A stretch of 64,000 nucleotides of DNA from Leptoclinus maculatus (taxonomy: Eukaryota > Chordata > Actinopteri > Perciformes > Stichaeidae). The notes beneath the pieces are model-generated. The model worked only from the letters and a program-made list of their open reading frames with translations. It was not told the DNA's origin and searched no databases. How positions within the stretch are numbered: the stretch's first letter is position 1; each line of letters starts with the position of its first letter. The stretch is from positions 254,001 to 318,000 of the forward strand of contig JAVDOI010000017.1 of the NCBI GenBank assembly GCA_032191485.1. The letters run 5' to 3'. The position numbers were made by a program, and so were the translations under genes. Shown one piece after another: positions 11,441 to 21,776 of the stretch.

Positions 11441-14400
11441 TGTTTGCTCAATTTGTATTTTTGAGTGAAATGAACATTGCAGCAAAGCTTTAGAAAGTTG
11501 GCCTTTATAACTTATTGGATGTTTGAGCATTAAAGTATTTATTTACCTTGGTTAATGTAATTCATCTTATCTCATTGCCCAATATCTGTCTTTCCAGAGA
11601 ATTTCACAGTTTTCATCAGCCGATGGAGTTCAAACACGGATGACAACTGAGCAAACTCCATCCACTCATGTAGATGGCAGTGGAAAGCTCTGGAAATAGC
11701 TTGTCAATGGACTAAAGAGTTAAGAATGTTTTGTCAAACTATTGAATATTCTCTTTCTTATATGAACAGGCTACCTGACGGACTGAAGAACACATCATTT
11801 GTAGCATGCAAATTGTAGAAACTAGTCTGTTCTGACTGGATTTAACACTCCATATCCTGTGTGTGTGTGTGTGTGTTTGTTTGTATGTGCGTAAATTAAT
11901 TCAGGATTTCAAAGCACAGTTATTTTTATGGGCTGTGTTTCCTGTTCCTTTCGTGTTTTTATTTAGTGTGTTGTTACATACCTGGGGGAGGGACTATGAA
12001 ATGTCCAGACATCTTGTTGTCATCACATACTTGTAATTTTCCAACTCATGGCCACTGGTTTGATGTGCAATAAACAAGCATGTGTGTTACAGTAATATGA
12101 GTGTCTGGTTCTTGAATATCCGCAGCACAGATGAGTATTTTGCAAAACTTTACACAATTTATTTTCTGTCAAAGAATTGGTGGGAAGAAATTTGATAGTT
12201 CCGTTATTTACACAGATTAGGCGGTCCTGCCCCTTCCATTGGACCACCATGGGGCCTTATTTTCGAAAATATATGTACTGTAGATTCCATGGATCCATGG
12301 ACATGTTTGTCAATTTACTGATAGTTGTACACGTCAAGAAAGTTTAATTTTGTCATATAACTATTGAAGTACAAGACTGAAAATACGTAATTGCAAAGAC
12401 TACACACCCAAAAGGGTCGTAAGTGACGTCTCTCTATGTTTTTTTTTTTTCCAGGATGTACTCACACCAACAAAAGGTCTTGCTTGGTCTTTCTCTTCCC
12501 GACTAGTAAGATAACATTTCAATTGTGTATGGAAAATAGCTAAATTAGCTAGCTTTTGGTGGCGTACATTGTGCAAAACGAGAGATGCAGTTCACTGAGC
12601 GTGATACGATGACAAATCTACTGCTTGCAACATTGTTGCAGTAAGCCAAGTTTTGGTTCTCCAGTTACTGCAATCTGCTGGCTTACACATTGTAACCGGA
12701 TACTTATAGTATTTTGAAATAAGTCATAAAAAACTCATAGTATGATAATAAGCTAATGGGAAAAATATTTAGAATACATGTAGTGTATTTATAAAAGATA
12801 ATTAAATTATAAAATGGCTATAACTTTGTGATTCTGTCTAGGCCAGCAGAGAAGGCTTTGCTGGTCCTGACGGCCCACCACTGCATAAAAGTCATAAAAA
12901 GTCATAGTATAGTATGCGGAAAAAATCACAAATGATTTGCAGTAAAACTGTCCTGTTAGAAAATACTTTGCTATCATTTTGACAGGCCATGACGCACATC
13001 TGGTGATTTTTGTCTTGTGGTTCCTAATCTGCTGTGAAAAGATTTGTGGATTGTGGGGATATTTCTGTAGATTTTAAATATAGTAATCTCAGATTGTCAA
13101 AACACTTGTGAAGTGTATCTGCAACACAGGGAGGAACTTGCCTTGACACATATTTGGCCCTATCCCAGACCTTATTTTCTTTTATGGCATACAAGCCAAA
13201 GCTGCCATGTAGATCCAGATTCAAGCAGGGACTAGATTGCCCTTCATCGGCAGATATTTTACCGATTATAAACCCCTAGCTTGCACCATCTACGGTTCCT
13301 TCTCCCACACAACCTCCCTCTGAACTGCACTGCATTGCAAAAACTGTCCACGTCGAAATCGCAGCCAAAAAATCCTTTGGTCAGTCCTGTAAGGCATGTC
13401 CCAAGGTTACCAAGGCACCTTTTCCCTCAGGAAAAGGAAGTCTCCTATCTGCTTTATTTCAATAAGAATGTTTGTACTTATCATAAATATATGAGTGTAT
13501 GTAGTTAGTGTGGAGACACCCACAGTCTCGGTGTGTCTCGGTGTGTCTCGGTGTGTCCCAGGAGGGGGAAACAAATTCAAAGCACCCTTCGACTGCAGTG
13601 AATGTCCCAGCTCTGTTTGAGGCTCTTTCAAACTACCCCAATAGATGCTTTGTCAATTACATTATAACTGTCTTAGTTCAACAATTCCTAGCAGGTCTCT
13701 GCTCGCTCCCAAAAGGGACCCATGTCTGTAAAAACGTGCCGTCTGCTCTTAAGGAGCCAGAAGTAGTAGACGAGCTTATATTAAAAGACTAAAAAGGAAT
13801 ACATGGTGGGTCCATTGTCAGAATCCTCCTTTTCTGTCTTCAGAGTGAAATATTTTGACAAAAAAGTCTCATGATTGATCCCTCAGCTGCTCACCATTCT
13901 TGTGTGCATCATACGGGAACATATACTTCTTGTAGGCAACAGTCGCTGATGTGATGGACATGCTGTGTAGTATTTCCCGAAAAAGTAAAAGGAGGCCTAT
14001 GTTATATTTAAAAGTCAAGTTTATTTGTTTAATCCAATATCACATTGAATATAACAATGGGCATTGTAGGACCACAGCCGCAAAAGTGTTCCCAATCACA
14101 CCACGATTTCTAAGTCAAACTAATTCATGTAAAGTTGTAATATAATCTCATAGCAACATTCACTGAGTCATCATAATAAATAACAGTCTTTCTTGTCAGA
14201 AGTGTAGCGATGACACAGATGCACCCATAGGAATGCACAAAACAAACTTACAAAAATAACTCATGATAGAATAAGAAGCAAAATACAGTTAACATAAGTT
14301 ATTTTTGCTCATTTATTCATAGTTCTTAATATTTGTTTGCTTCATAACTCATAAAAGAATTCCTGAGTACACTCAATATCTGGAAACCGTATTGTCACAG

Positions 14401-15006
14401 TTCACCTAAGTTTACTTGCATGCCATTGCCGGCATGTTTTGGCACATGGTTTTGAATTGATGCTGAAAATGAGCTGTGTCTAATGTGTTTATATATGTTG
14501 TAAAGTTTGTATCAGATGATTTTCACAAATGAGCAGTTTTATACCAAAATTGATCATTAAGATTTTAGTGAACGGCTAACACTAGGCTAACCTAAGAGAC
14601 ACTGTAAATAACAGTAGCAGTTGCTTCATTCAAAGCTAACTTTAAGCTAACACAATGCTGAATCTATAACCCTACAATGGACCTCAGCGCATGGAAGTGA
14701 ATGGATCTTGAGTGGAGATGTTTACTCACACCCATGGGAGATTTTGGAGACACCGCCATCATCAAAACAGATGAATGAATATTTTTTCCGATGGAAGAAT
14801 GCTGTTCATCCCTCCACTCCAGTCAAATCTATGTCAAGGAGCATTAAAGCTGTTCTGGAGAACAACTTGGTGGAACAACAAGACATTTTCTGTAATTTGT
14901 CAACCATTTCCATATACTATGCATCTTTCAAACATGAATACTCAATTATTTTGAGTGATGATTAATGACCACAAATGTACTTTTTAGTAAAGAAATATTA
15001 TATATA
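11440..15006. other. intergenic; no gene recognised
   Basis: Small items only: a TG run near 11858-11876; the 14-bp palindrome CCATGGATCCATGG near 12288; a tract near 12440-12453 that looks like a splice acceptor (T run then CCAG) but has no recognisable exon after it; a fragment GACGGCCCACCACTGC near 12869 that matches the end of the hAT-like element ending at 29539; and a 10-bp tandem (TCTCGGTGTG) near 13525-13555. The 85-codon frame at 14708-14965 matches nothing I recognise. Confidence 0.4.
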
Positions 15007-15012
15007 TTTATT
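15007..15012 (-). terminator. candidate poly(A) signal of TNF ligand gene
   Basis: AATAAA on the minus strand (TTTATT on +) about 65 nt after the stop codon of the TNF-family gene. It is the nearest canonical hexamer. Confidence 0.5.
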
Positions 15013-15074
15013 TATATTCATTATTGACACATACACCAAAGACGACATACAGTATTGTCATCGAGGCATATTCT

Positions 15075-15481
15075 CTATACCAGATAAGCACCAAATACTG
15101 AGCTTGTGATCAGTTTGTAACCCTGTCCGATCCACACACTCACATGATCTCCTTTCAACAATTCACAAAGCTGACCTACAAACGCGCTCCGGGATGGCAT
15201 AACATCTCCAGGCGGGTCGCCTGGAGTGCATGTTATGCCATCCTGGGCCTCCATCAATGTCACATTCTTGTTGTAGCCTTCACTCCAGGTGTGCAGCACT
15301 ACATTGAATTTCTCAAAGTCTGAAGCTCCATTTTGGCACATTAAAGCAATCCTCACATAGACAAAATAAAAGCCGTTCTCAGGAATCACAATGGCACGTT
15401 TCTCTTCGTTGTATTCTTCACCAAACTTGACTTTCCATTTGAGGTATTGTGAATCAGTCTCGTCATTTGTAGACTCAGACC
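15075..15481 (-). CDS. TNF ligand exon 4 (TNF homology domain)
   Basis: 407 nt after the acceptor CTTCCTCCAG (AG at 15483-15482), ending in the stop at 15075-15077. It carries the entire receptor-binding beta-sandwich, as in most TNF-family genes where one last exon encodes the domain. Confidence 0.92.
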
Positions 15482-17420
15482 CTGGAGGAAGAGGGATATA
15501 CAGTGAGTCAAACATTTAATTTGAACAAATCCCTCTTGTATTATTGTCTATGGCAACTGTGGCTCATTGGTACAGCGCGTATCCTTTAATCAGAAGAACG
15601 GTGGTTTGATCCCCGGCTCCGATAGTCAATGTTGATGTGTCCTCGGGCAAGACACTTAACCTCAAATTGCTTCCTGTACCTGTACCTGTACCTGTGCCTG
15701 CGGTGTGTGATTGTTCATGAATGACTACATAGTTTTGATGCCCTGTCATCGGTGGATGAATAGGTGTGAATGGGTGAATGATGACATGTAGTGCTAAAGA
15801 GCTTTGAGTGGTCAGAAGACTAGAAAAGAGAAATACAAGTACAGTCCATTTATTTTGTATTGTCATAAATGATGAAATGTTCACTATGTTTAAAAAGCTT
15901 AAGATACTGTATGCATTGTTGAAACAGAACTTCTATATAAATACAATCATGCCTGTTTCTCATCTGGCTTTCATCTGGTTTTTAAGGATTGGTTATGTTT
16001 TGAGACTTTGTAAACAAGGTGGGCTGCACTCTCTGTTTGTTCATCTTTGGACAGATATTTTGGTCCATCCACATTGAATTTAACACAAATAATTATCATA
16101 GATGAAACTATAATAAGATGTAAAAATATGAACTAACATAAACATTTGTGTTTCAGTCTCTATCAGCCAAAACCAAAACCATGCACAAAGTAGTGAAATC
16201 TCAATAAAGAAAAACACTTACTAAGATCAATGCGCAGTCTTTTGGAGTTTGTTTGACTATCTGTAGAAAGAGAGGAGAGAGAGGTTCAACACAGTGCTGC
16301 TGGGTCGCTCATATTTCCGGGAAAACCCTGATCTGCGTCATGCAACACTAAGCAGAATGACATCGCTGTCTGAGTTAGAAAGTAGGGCACCAAATGAGAT
16401 ATCATGGTGCTTTGGGAGTAGAGAGAGGTAAAAAAAAAACGTTGACTTGGAAATTGAAATATTCTTAATTCCATATATGGTCAATGTTATTAAACATAAA
16501 GTTAATGACACATCATACCTGTAGGGCAAACTCTGTCTTGCTTGGAGTAGGCTGGACTCTGCTCAACTGCACTCTGGGAATAAGAGAAAACACATTTTCA
16601 GTTTCATCATGACTCGGAACACTTTAGTCTCATAGTTAAATTGTGGCCAGCTTGTTGTGATCTTGTCTTCACAGTGATACCCGCAGGAAAGGGCAAGTAA
16701 AAGGGGCTTCATCACAATCAGTCAGTAAATAGGTTTGGTCAGCTATCATTCATAATAACTGTGTCCATGGAGACTGTCTGTGTAGCTGGACTGGAGGGTC
16801 TGTTGTCTATGTTGGGATGCAGTGAATTAAAGCAGCACTAATAACAATGTGGACACAACTCCCTATGTAAATGTAAATTCTCTTTTTTCATAGGAACATA
16901 TTCCTCAAGTTGCACCCCATCTCCAATCACTGTATTCATCTGTAGAGATGCTGCATATTGTGCCAGACTTAAATCGATCCCAAAATCATGTAGTTAAGGT
17001 ACGTTTTAAACTCCATTGAACCCCTCACTTCAGGGGTTTGGTGAACTGGAGGCCCTGTAACAGTGAGGTATTCCTACTACAGCCCAATGTTACATAAAAG
17101 ATGACAATGATGTTTACATGCTCTCATGATTTATGTTCAGACAAAGAAGACAAGGAAACCCTAGCCAATGAAGAAAAACATACCCTTTGTTCACTGGATG
17201 CAGAGTTTTCACGCCGCCTTAAATCAGCACAGATGGTAAAAATTAGCAGTGTTGTACAGCCGAGCAGCAGGAGCAGAGTGATGAGTCTGAGGTGCGTCTC
17301 CTGTTGCTTCATTTCCTGGCAGTGTTTGAGGAGGATGAGCACAGACTTGTCTGAGCCCATATCTATCATTGCATCCCCACAGGCAGCTTGCAGTGTGTGC
17401 CCAATCAGCCTTTGTCCCAT
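15075..17420 (-). CDS. TNF superfamily ligand, complete four-exon gene (245 aa)
   Basis: This encodes a type II membrane cytokine. Exons join(17420-17184, 16573-16519, 16260-16222, 15481-15075) have matching phases 0, 1 and 1, and all introns are GT-AG. Residues 1-44 are cytosolic, about 45-64 form a Leu-rich membrane helix (RLITLLLLLGCTTLLIFTIC), then comes a short stalk and a C-terminal TNF homology domain (about 120-245). Domain hallmarks are AIVIPENGFYFVYVRIAL, LLKGDHVSVWI and the ending SVFGAYLV. Cys159 and Cys195 sit where TNF ligands form their disulfide; NVT at 183-185 is a possible glycosylation site. The length is normal. Closest in feel to TNFSF15/TNFSF8-type ligands, but the family evolves fast and orthology is not settled, so no symbol is given. 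A SINE lies in intron 3. Confidence 0.88.
15550..15855 (+). mobile_element. tRNA-derived SINE in intron 3 of the TNF ligand gene
   Basis: Same family as at 2176-2495: head ACTGTGGCTCATTGGTACAG, centre GATGTGTCCTCGGGCAAGAC, tail TACAAGTACAGTCCATTTAT. It has an internal CTGTAC tandem near 15673-15695. It is antisense to the host gene. Confidence 0.82.
16222..16260 (-). CDS. TNF ligand exon 3 (stalk with basic stretch)
   Basis: 39 nt between the acceptor CTTTCTACAG and the donor CTTA/GTAAGTG. It encodes DSQTNSKRLRIDL across the junctions. The SKRLR basic stretch could be a shedding site, which is inference only. Confidence 0.78.
16519..16573 (-). CDS. TNF ligand exon 2 (stalk)
   Basis: 55 nt between the acceptor TTATTCCCAG and the donor CTACAG/GTATGA. 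It encodes a polar stalk (SAVEQSPAYSKQDRVCPT) and leaves phase 1. Confidence 0.8.
17184..17420 (-). CDS. TNF ligand exon 1 (cytosolic part and membrane helix)
   Basis: 79 codons starting MGQRLIGHTL and ending SASSEQR; donor AGG/GTATGT at 17184/17183, phase 0. The start is the first ATG of the frame after the upstream TATA-like box. Confidence 0.85.
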
Positions 17421-17600
17421 GGCGCCAAGTCTACTCTAGTCTAAAAAGCAGTTTACCGGTGTTACATGCAGAGACTTATATTAGCTGTTGCGTAGTGGGA
17501 GCGAACCGCCTACGCCGACATCCTCAGTCTGGAATGACCCTGATTTGTCAATACAGATGGAAGGGTGAAGAGAGAGGAGGAGCCCAGACCAGTGACCCAA

Positions 17601-17608
17601 TTTATATA
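17601..17608 (-). promoter_or_regulatory. TATA-like box upstream of the TNF ligand gene
   Basis: TATATAAA on the minus strand, about 180 nt upstream of the start codon. This spacing would allow a 5' UTR of about 150 nt. Position and consensus only; no start site can be seen directly. Confidence 0.5.
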
Positions 17609-18066
17609 CAGTGTCCAAAACATGAGAATGGCTTTAAGCATCAGTTTTTCTCAAAGATAAATTCTTCAACAATACTTCATCTTCCAAGTTGGGAATGTCT
17701 TGTCTTGTATTTTTGGGGGGAAAGAAACATTATCATTCATTATTCCCTTATTGCTTCAACAGTTATGTGTTTAGTCGTTTGTATGTGTGTGTGTGTGTGT
17801 GTGTGTTTGTGTGCATGTGCTAACACGTTTGTGTCCCTAAATATAGCTTTGACGCTCTAGGTTCCCCTTTACCGTTGGTTTTGGATGAGTCAGAATCCGC
17901 TCTTTCAAAATACAGGAATTGTACAAGCATACAGGCTTTCTTCAAAACCAACAAAAGCCAACCAAAAGCAACAAGTGTCTGTATCGCTCACAGTGTGAAC
18001 ACATAATGCCTGATTCATACTCCTGTTGCTGTGTGCCTATGCAGGCACCTCTTGCACACGTCAGAC

Positions 18067-19001
18067 ATAGGGTGGGGGGGGGAAATCGATACAGCATAGT
18101 ATCGCGATATTTTGCGTGGCGATATTGTATCGATACACGGAAGCCAAGTATCGATCTTTTATTATATAAACTATAAACTTTTTAGCACGAGACAAATAAA
18201 ATCAATTGCTTTTTCAGTCCACCAGATGGTGCTGAGTTGTTTTCTGGTGAGGTCAGCAGAGGTGCCGGGTTGGTAGGAAGTTGTTCAAAACAAAGATAGA
18301 GACATCGGAGAAAGAAATCAGAAATGCGCCGTCCGCGTTTAAATCAGACGTCTGGACTCATTTGGATTTTTTAACAAGGAAAGGAAGGACATGAATATGA
18401 CTCATGGATATGACTCCATCGCGGCGTTTTTTCACCGAACACAGCCCTGCCCAAGCTCTACAGAGAAGTGAAGCTTAAAGTCACGTTCTCCAAACTAGAG
18501 CCGTACACATAAGTCACACCGGGGCAAACGTGAGCGTTGCCGGTTAGTTAGCGGGGTTCCTGCATGTGTTTCACTCACACACTCAATCTGTCCTCACAAC
18601 GGGGGTTAAATCGGCCAACAGTAGCCATGCTCATGGGGAGAGTGCGGCGCATAACTGGCGCTCTGCCCGTGATCTCCGCGCATCGCAAGTTATACTGAGT
18701 TATATAACTCTTATATCGTACAGTCTGTCTGCTTGACAATCCCATTTTGCTCCAATAAAAATGATTGAAGTGAGATGAACAGACTGAAAACTTTATCTTA
18801 TTAGATAAAACATGTTAACTCAGTTTTCCTTTGGGGACATAATTTGAAGTTGAAAAAAGTAATAAATCGCAATATATGTCAACGCAATACTCAGCATATC
18901 GCAGGATCGTGATAATATCGCAGTATCGCGATAATATCGTATCGTGACCTAAGTATCACGATAATATCGTATCGCGGGACCTCTGGCGATTCCCACCCCT
19001 A
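18067..19001. mobile_element. hAT-like MITE with ATCG-rich inverted ends
   Basis: The left end GGTGGGGGGGGAAATCGATAC and the right end CGATTCCCACCCCTA are inverted. Subterminal arrays of TATCGCGATA-like motifs occur at both ends (18085-18160 and 18870-18985). Flanks AGACATAG and ATACATAG (19002-19009) match at 7 of 8 bases and may be a decayed target duplication. No transposase frame was seen. Confidence 0.75.
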
Positions 19002-19067
19002 ATACATAGTACTGCGGTGGATAACGAGTATCATGTCATTTCTTTTTGATTTGGACCTTTGATTGGG

Positions 19068-19200
19068 CACCTTGCATGGTAGCCCCTGATATCAGTGTAT
19101 GCATGTGTGTGAATGGGTGAATGATAACATGTAGTGTTAAAGTACTTTGAGTGGTCGGAAGACTAGAAAAGCTCTATACAAGTACAGTCCATTTACCATT
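19068..19200 (+). mobile_element. SINE fragment (3' half)
   Basis: Contains GGCACCTTGCATGGTAGCCCC and the tail TACAAGTACAGTCCATTTACC of the dispersed SINE family; the tRNA-like head is missing. Confidence 0.8.
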
Positions 19201-19529
19201 TTACCATGAAAGCTCCGCAAACCATATCTGCAGCTCTGCCAATGCTCTGTGCAAGCTTTTCCACAGAAGTATAAATTAGGCATTAGTTTGACTTCTTGTG
19301 TGTGGGGATGCCCCCCGAAACCTGGTTCTGAACGAGAATCTGTTGCAAATGAGTGAAAATCCTGAATATTGATGAGGTCCGTAATTAACGGTTCTGCTAT
19401 CGGTACTTTAGAAGTTAAGGAGCGAGATTACACATTTTTTTATATACGTTTACATTCTATGTATTTTTTGTGGTATGGATTGTCTACGTTGCAATACTAT
19501 TATGTTGGTCTGGTCTGACATCTATTGTA

Positions 19530-20447
19530 TCACATCTTTTTACTTATCTGAATTGGGGGTTTAAAATGACAGCGATGTCTTATGTTGTACAGATTGTAAA
19601 GCCATCTGAGGCAAACTGCCTTATGAGGTCAAAAGGGCAAAGGGAGAGTTGGAGCATCCTCCAATTACTAAGAATTTCAAACTGTCTCCACAGTAGTAGA
19701 CCTACTTGGCCTGTAATTTGTGTAATGCCATTACAATAAGTGTTGCAACAGTTCTTGGAAGCAGAGTTATACAGGTCACAATCATCAGGGGCAAAGAAAT
19801 GACTCTGCAACTTGTGAGAAAGTGGAGTGTTGTATGACTAATGTTTATTGTGTGCAACTAACTACGGATGATGGAAAGTCTTTATTTGGATAGTTTACCT
19901 CACCAGTGGCAGTGCAATACGTGTGAGTCATAGTTGTGTGTAAACAGAAGCTAGAGTATCCAGTAGTTTAGTGTATTTGAGTTGACAACTGGCATAGATA
20001 TTCCTGGTTCCCACAATACGTGAGTCATAGTTGTGTGTAATGTTGTGTAAGTCTTTCAAAGGGAATCCCAAGTTTGATTTCACATCACAAGATGCATCAA
20101 CAGAAGCTAGAGTTTCCAGTAGTTTAGTGTATTTGACTGGCATAGATATTCCTGGTTCCCATAAGATGATGCTGAATGATGTTGTGACCCCTGACTTTTT
20201 CTTTAGAGCCATCTTTGGGACAAAATATCCTCCTTTTATTTTAGATCGAACCGTCAGAACGCCATGACATTTGCTGAGTACATTCATGCTTTCCTCTAGC
20301 GTCACCTTTAGGACTAAATTAATGTTTGTAGCTCTATTACTGATGAGGCTGTAACAACCAATCACATCTTTTTACTTATCTGAATTGGGGGTTTAAAATG
20401 ACAGCGATGTCTTATGTTGTACAGATTGTAAAGCCATCTGAGGCAAA
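19530..20447. repeat. 86-bp exact direct repeats bracketing duplicated segment copy 2
   Basis: Positions 19530-19615 and 20362-20447 are identical over 86 bp (TCACATCTTTTTACTTATCT ... GAGGCAAA). Between them, 19616-20361 is the second copy of the segment at 10852-11440, with an extra partial internal duplication (the ACTGGCATAGATATTCCTGG region occurs twice). After the second repeat the text continues TTTGTGATGTTTGGGCTC and TATAAATAAAATTGACTGG, a tail type common in teleost retroposons. Confidence 0.85.
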
Positions 20448-20449
20448 TT

Positions 20450-21355
20450 TGTGATGTTTGGGCTCTATAAATAAAATTGACTGGACTTTATTGACAGTTC
20501 CATTGACATGGTAATTTATTTACTTATTTTCCTTAGTGTTTAATTAGTTGTAATACATTCTTTGCACACTGGGTGGCAAGTACTTATAATGGGACTGCAT
20601 TTATACAGCAAAGGAATGCAGCCTGGGGTGTTGCGTGCTGGGGAGGCACACAGTGTTTGACTGTTGCTATGGTGTCTGCAGGTAGCATAGCGGTTACTTG
20701 GTTGCAAAAGTTGAGTTGGAAGAAATAATGGAATGGCAAACAGCAAATGTAAAGACTGGACATCGTTGGGTTGTGCATTAAGCCCAAGGTGCGCGTCAGC
20801 TAAAGTTAGCCGACATAGCAGCAACAAAGTGACTGATGGGAAGCCACTATAAACACATTTCCAGTTTGTAAAATATTTTTCTGTTCTTAAAATGTCGACA
20901 TGCGATACAAATAAACCATGGCCTCTTAAAAATGATGTTCCCATACAACTAAACATATGTTCTCCCTCATTATGATCGCAGTTTTAAACAATTGGTTAAC
21001 GTGGTGAAAAAAAACATAACAAAACTACTTGGTTAGTTTTAGTAAAAGATCATGGTTTGGCTAAAAAAAAGAATTGTTTGTTATGTAACTTAAGTTACAT
21101 GCGTAACGTTCAACATAACATTAAAATAAGTCAATGCTAACTTTACATTTTGCATGGGACAACGGCAGCGGTCTACTGGGTGAAAGTCCCGTGTTTTTGG
21201 ACCCATCTGTTGTTTCCCTCAAAATGTAAATGACTGAATGAATTTTGTTGTATGAGAACATAGTTTTTAGGAGACCAGGCTGAAAGAAATGTGTTTTGAG
21301 CATGTGGAAAGATTTATCAAGAGTTGGCAGTAAGTCTTCACCATTCACCCAAGGT
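20450..21355 (-). other. probable pip5kl1 3' UTR and downstream flank
   Basis: Lies directly after the pip5kl1 stop (21356-21358, minus). A minus-strand frame of 138 codons at 20540-20956 matches nothing recognised. A minus-strand AATAAA is present near 20518, which would give a 3' UTR of about 840 nt. Confidence 0.35.
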
Positions 21356-21776
21356 CTACTTGGTATGGTCCTGTACCCAGTGACATAGTCTGAAGCAGTA
21401 ACTTTGTGGACTGACGGTAGAGAAGGACCGCCCTGGATGTCTCAGCCTCTTCCACAAATGCTCCAGCCTCTTCTTACAACTGTAAACTGTGAAAATGTCA
21501 ATGATGCCGATGAAGTAGCGCTGCTCAGGCCCATCAATGACGTGCAGAGGATTCTTTAGGTTTGGCAGTAAACGTCGGTTTTGGGCCCTGAAGTCTGGAA
21601 GATCAGCTGCATCACTGCCTGGCCCTGAATGCTCTGGGTATGTTTGAATAGTGCCAACACCTGAAGCAACTCTTGCTTGTAATTGCTCCAAATTTAAGGT
21701 GGAGTCATCTTCTAGAATTGCCCCAGGGACAGGAGCTATGCCTGCGTGGATAGGGGTGGAGCCTGGATTCACAGAT
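21356..21776 (-). CDS. pip5kl1: pip5kl1 exon 9 and stop
   Basis: 421 nt after the acceptor CTCATTTTAG. It encodes a variable Pro/Gly-rich insert, then AQNRRLLPNLKNPLHVIDGP, EQRYFIGIID, KKRLEHLWKRLRHPGRSFST and the C-terminus WVQDHTK. The IID Asp, equivalent to the kinase metal-binding Asp, is kept. Confidence 0.94.

Noticed and set aside
12425..12520. Strong splice-acceptor-like tract suggesting an exon
   Set aside because: No conserved coding sequence or matching donor; phase cannot be linked to any neighbour.
17101..17860. Plus-strand frames of 112 and 163 codons
   Set aside because: Antisense shadows of TNF ligand exon 1 and its promoter; no family resemblance.
20540..20956. 138-codon minus-strand frame downstream of pip5kl1
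   Set aside because: No recognised family and no start context; most likely chance within the 3' UTR or flank.
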